Shown here: piece by piece, positions 62,575-64,000 of the stretch
How positions within the stretch are numbered: position 1 is the first letter of the stretch
How the letters are laid out: each line of letters opens with the position of its first letter
Source: Morella rubra
Lineage: Eukaryota; Streptophyta; Magnoliopsida; Fagales; Myricaceae
Length of the DNA stretch: 64,000 nt
Assembly: GCA_003952965.2 (NCBI GenBank)
Contig: CM025851.1
Location: 28,612,583 to 28,676,582, forward strand
Direction of reading: 5' to 3'
Notes under the pieces: model-generated
Database searches by the model: none
What the model saw: only the letters and a program-made list of their open reading frames with translations
Told to the model about the DNA's origin: nothing
Program-made: the position numbers and the translations under genes

Positions 62575-64000
62575 TGATTGAGTAGTATGAATAGAACTCA
62601 ATAGAAAAAGGAAATCGATGTTGAAGTCCATCAACATCGCACGACTCCAAGAATAATAATTCTTCCCATTGAGATGTGGAAAAACGATCAGAACGTTTGA
62701 AGTATCACCTGATGTGATAGTGTATGTTAATTGTTGAATTATTCAACGGATAACTTCGATTCCTAACAGGATTTTCAACTTCATCATCAGCCATGAAGTG
62801 AATCGATCAATGATGTTTTGAGAAATAGTGTTGAGAAGCGTATTTGCTTTTGTTACCGTGTAGAGAATTGAACTCATGTAGAACTTTCAGAGAGAGAAAT
62901 TTGGGATTTTAACAATCGTATATTGAAGTAAGTCAGTTTACATAGTTACAGTAAGCACTTCATATACAAGAGCTTCTAACTGAACGTATAGAAGGCATGT
63001 TGATTGGAGATTTAAGCTTGTGCTGAGATTGAAGAAGACTAAGAAGCTGATTAAGCTGTTCTTGAGATATCTGAGCACTGGAAGATTTTGGAATTAATGA
63101 AGTTTGATGTGCTGAACGTGGTGCTGTTTGTTGAGAAGACATGCCCCAAGAATCATTGAAATTTTTCCTCTTGGATGTCTATCCTGGAGGAAAGCCGTGC
63201 AACTTGAAACAATTCTCAAGAGTATGACCTTTTCGATTGCAAAAGGTACAAATTGGGCGTTCAGTGCTGAAATTTCGACTAGGAACAACTGCAGCAATTG
63301 CATTAGATTGAGAGGTCATCATGGCAATGGCTTCATTATTGAAAGAAGGATTTCGAGTAAAAGTTCTCTGCCTTTCTTCTTGAATGATTAATGAGTAAAT
63401 TTCATTCAGGGCAGGAAAGGGCTTCATGAGCAGAATATTTCCTCTCGTAGCAAGAAACATCTCATTCAATCCTATGAGAAAGATCATGGTTAATTGTTTT
63501 TCTTCTCTATCAGATATAGTTCTTAAAACTTTGCATGTATGGCCATCACAAACACCACAACTACGAACTGGCACTGGAGAAAACTGATGTAATTCATTCC
63601 AAAGAGACTCCAACCTTGTAAAATACTCGCTGACAGAAGCTTGACCTTGTGTAATACTGTTGATTGCTTGCTAAAGTTCAAAAATTCGAGGCTTATTACT
63701 CTACTCGAATCTTTCCTTGAGCAATCTCCACATCTTCTGTGTTGAGTCAATATACAAAATCACTTGTACTATTTCTGTAGAGACAAAAGCACAGATCCAT
63801 GACGATACCATTTGGTTTCATATATCGATACCAAACGCTGAAATTAGGATCAGCAAAATTTGGTTGAGTAAGACTTCCATCCAAGAAACCAAACTTATTT
63901 CGAGCACCGATTGCCATCAACATCGCACGACTCCAAGAATAATAATTCTTGCCATTAAGTTGTGAAGAAACGATTGGAACGTTTGAAGTATCACCTGATG
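62575..64000 (-). mobile_element. Ty1/copia gag fragments, minus strand, partly duplicated
   Basis: The plant copia gag reads from 64,000 downward. The N-terminal part is at 64,000-63,900 and the central part around 63,613-63,180, including the CTFCNRKGHTLENC zinc knuckle. A Gln/Ser-rich segment follows to about 62,960. Below it lie an LTR end with a primer-site-like GGTAACAAAAGC near 62,845-62,860 and a second copy of the gag start (62,793-62,600), so two copies are joined head to tail or nested. They are broken fossils. The element continues beyond the window. Confidence 0.75.

Overview
This is nuclear DNA of a flowering plant, most likely a eudicot. It is AT-rich and dominated by decayed transposable elements, with plant-type split genes and integrated caulimovirus relatives. 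I cannot name the species. No rRNA gene, CRISPR array or bacterial-type operon was seen.

Layout: (1) 1-9.4 kb is a pile of LTR-retrotransposon fossils. A Sirevirus-like Ty1/copia element lacks its 5' end but keeps its polypurine tract and 3' LTR. It is followed by a Ty3/gypsy LTR end with gag and protease, then a GC-rich stretch and an LTR-like block. (2) 10.7-13.9 kb, minus strand, is the only gene in the window that reads through cleanly: an eight-exon MATE/DTX efflux transporter of about 507 aa, with a small MITE in intron 6. (3) 16.7-33.9 kb is a tandem duplication carrying class III secretory peroxidase genes. Unit A (16,735-22,928) and unit B/C (22,929-33,907) share promoter, exons and 3' flank. 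All peroxidase copies look broken. Copy C has been shredded by many short deletions but keeps an intact last exon. A LINE tail in unit A and a Mutator-like MITE in unit C can each be checked against an empty site in the sister unit. Unit B also holds 3.4 kb of LTR fragments.

(4) 35.0-36.3 kb is a minus-strand gypsy LTR with a minisatellite. (5) 36.27-60.48 kb is bounded by CACTA-type termini facing outwards, each followed by about 2.3-2.5 kb of mutually inverted sequence. Between these arms lie two endogenous pararetroviruses (Caulimoviridae, florendovirus/petuvirus-like), one a rearranged fragment of 2.5 kb and one close to full length (7.9 kb). Each abuts the same TA-rich tract in one of the two arms. 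The interior also holds a second CACTA-like module with a plant-transposon-type open reading frame, a solo-type gypsy LTR and an AT-rich tandem repeat. (6) 60.5-64 kb has a small MITE, a possible captured MCM7 exon, a CACTA terminus and minus-strand copia gag fragments.

The MATE gene probably works alone as a membrane exporter. The peroxidases would be secreted haem enzymes of the cell wall but are probably no longer functional. The rest is mobile DNA in several nested layers, and the peroxidase duplication provides an internal clock for ordering some insertions.
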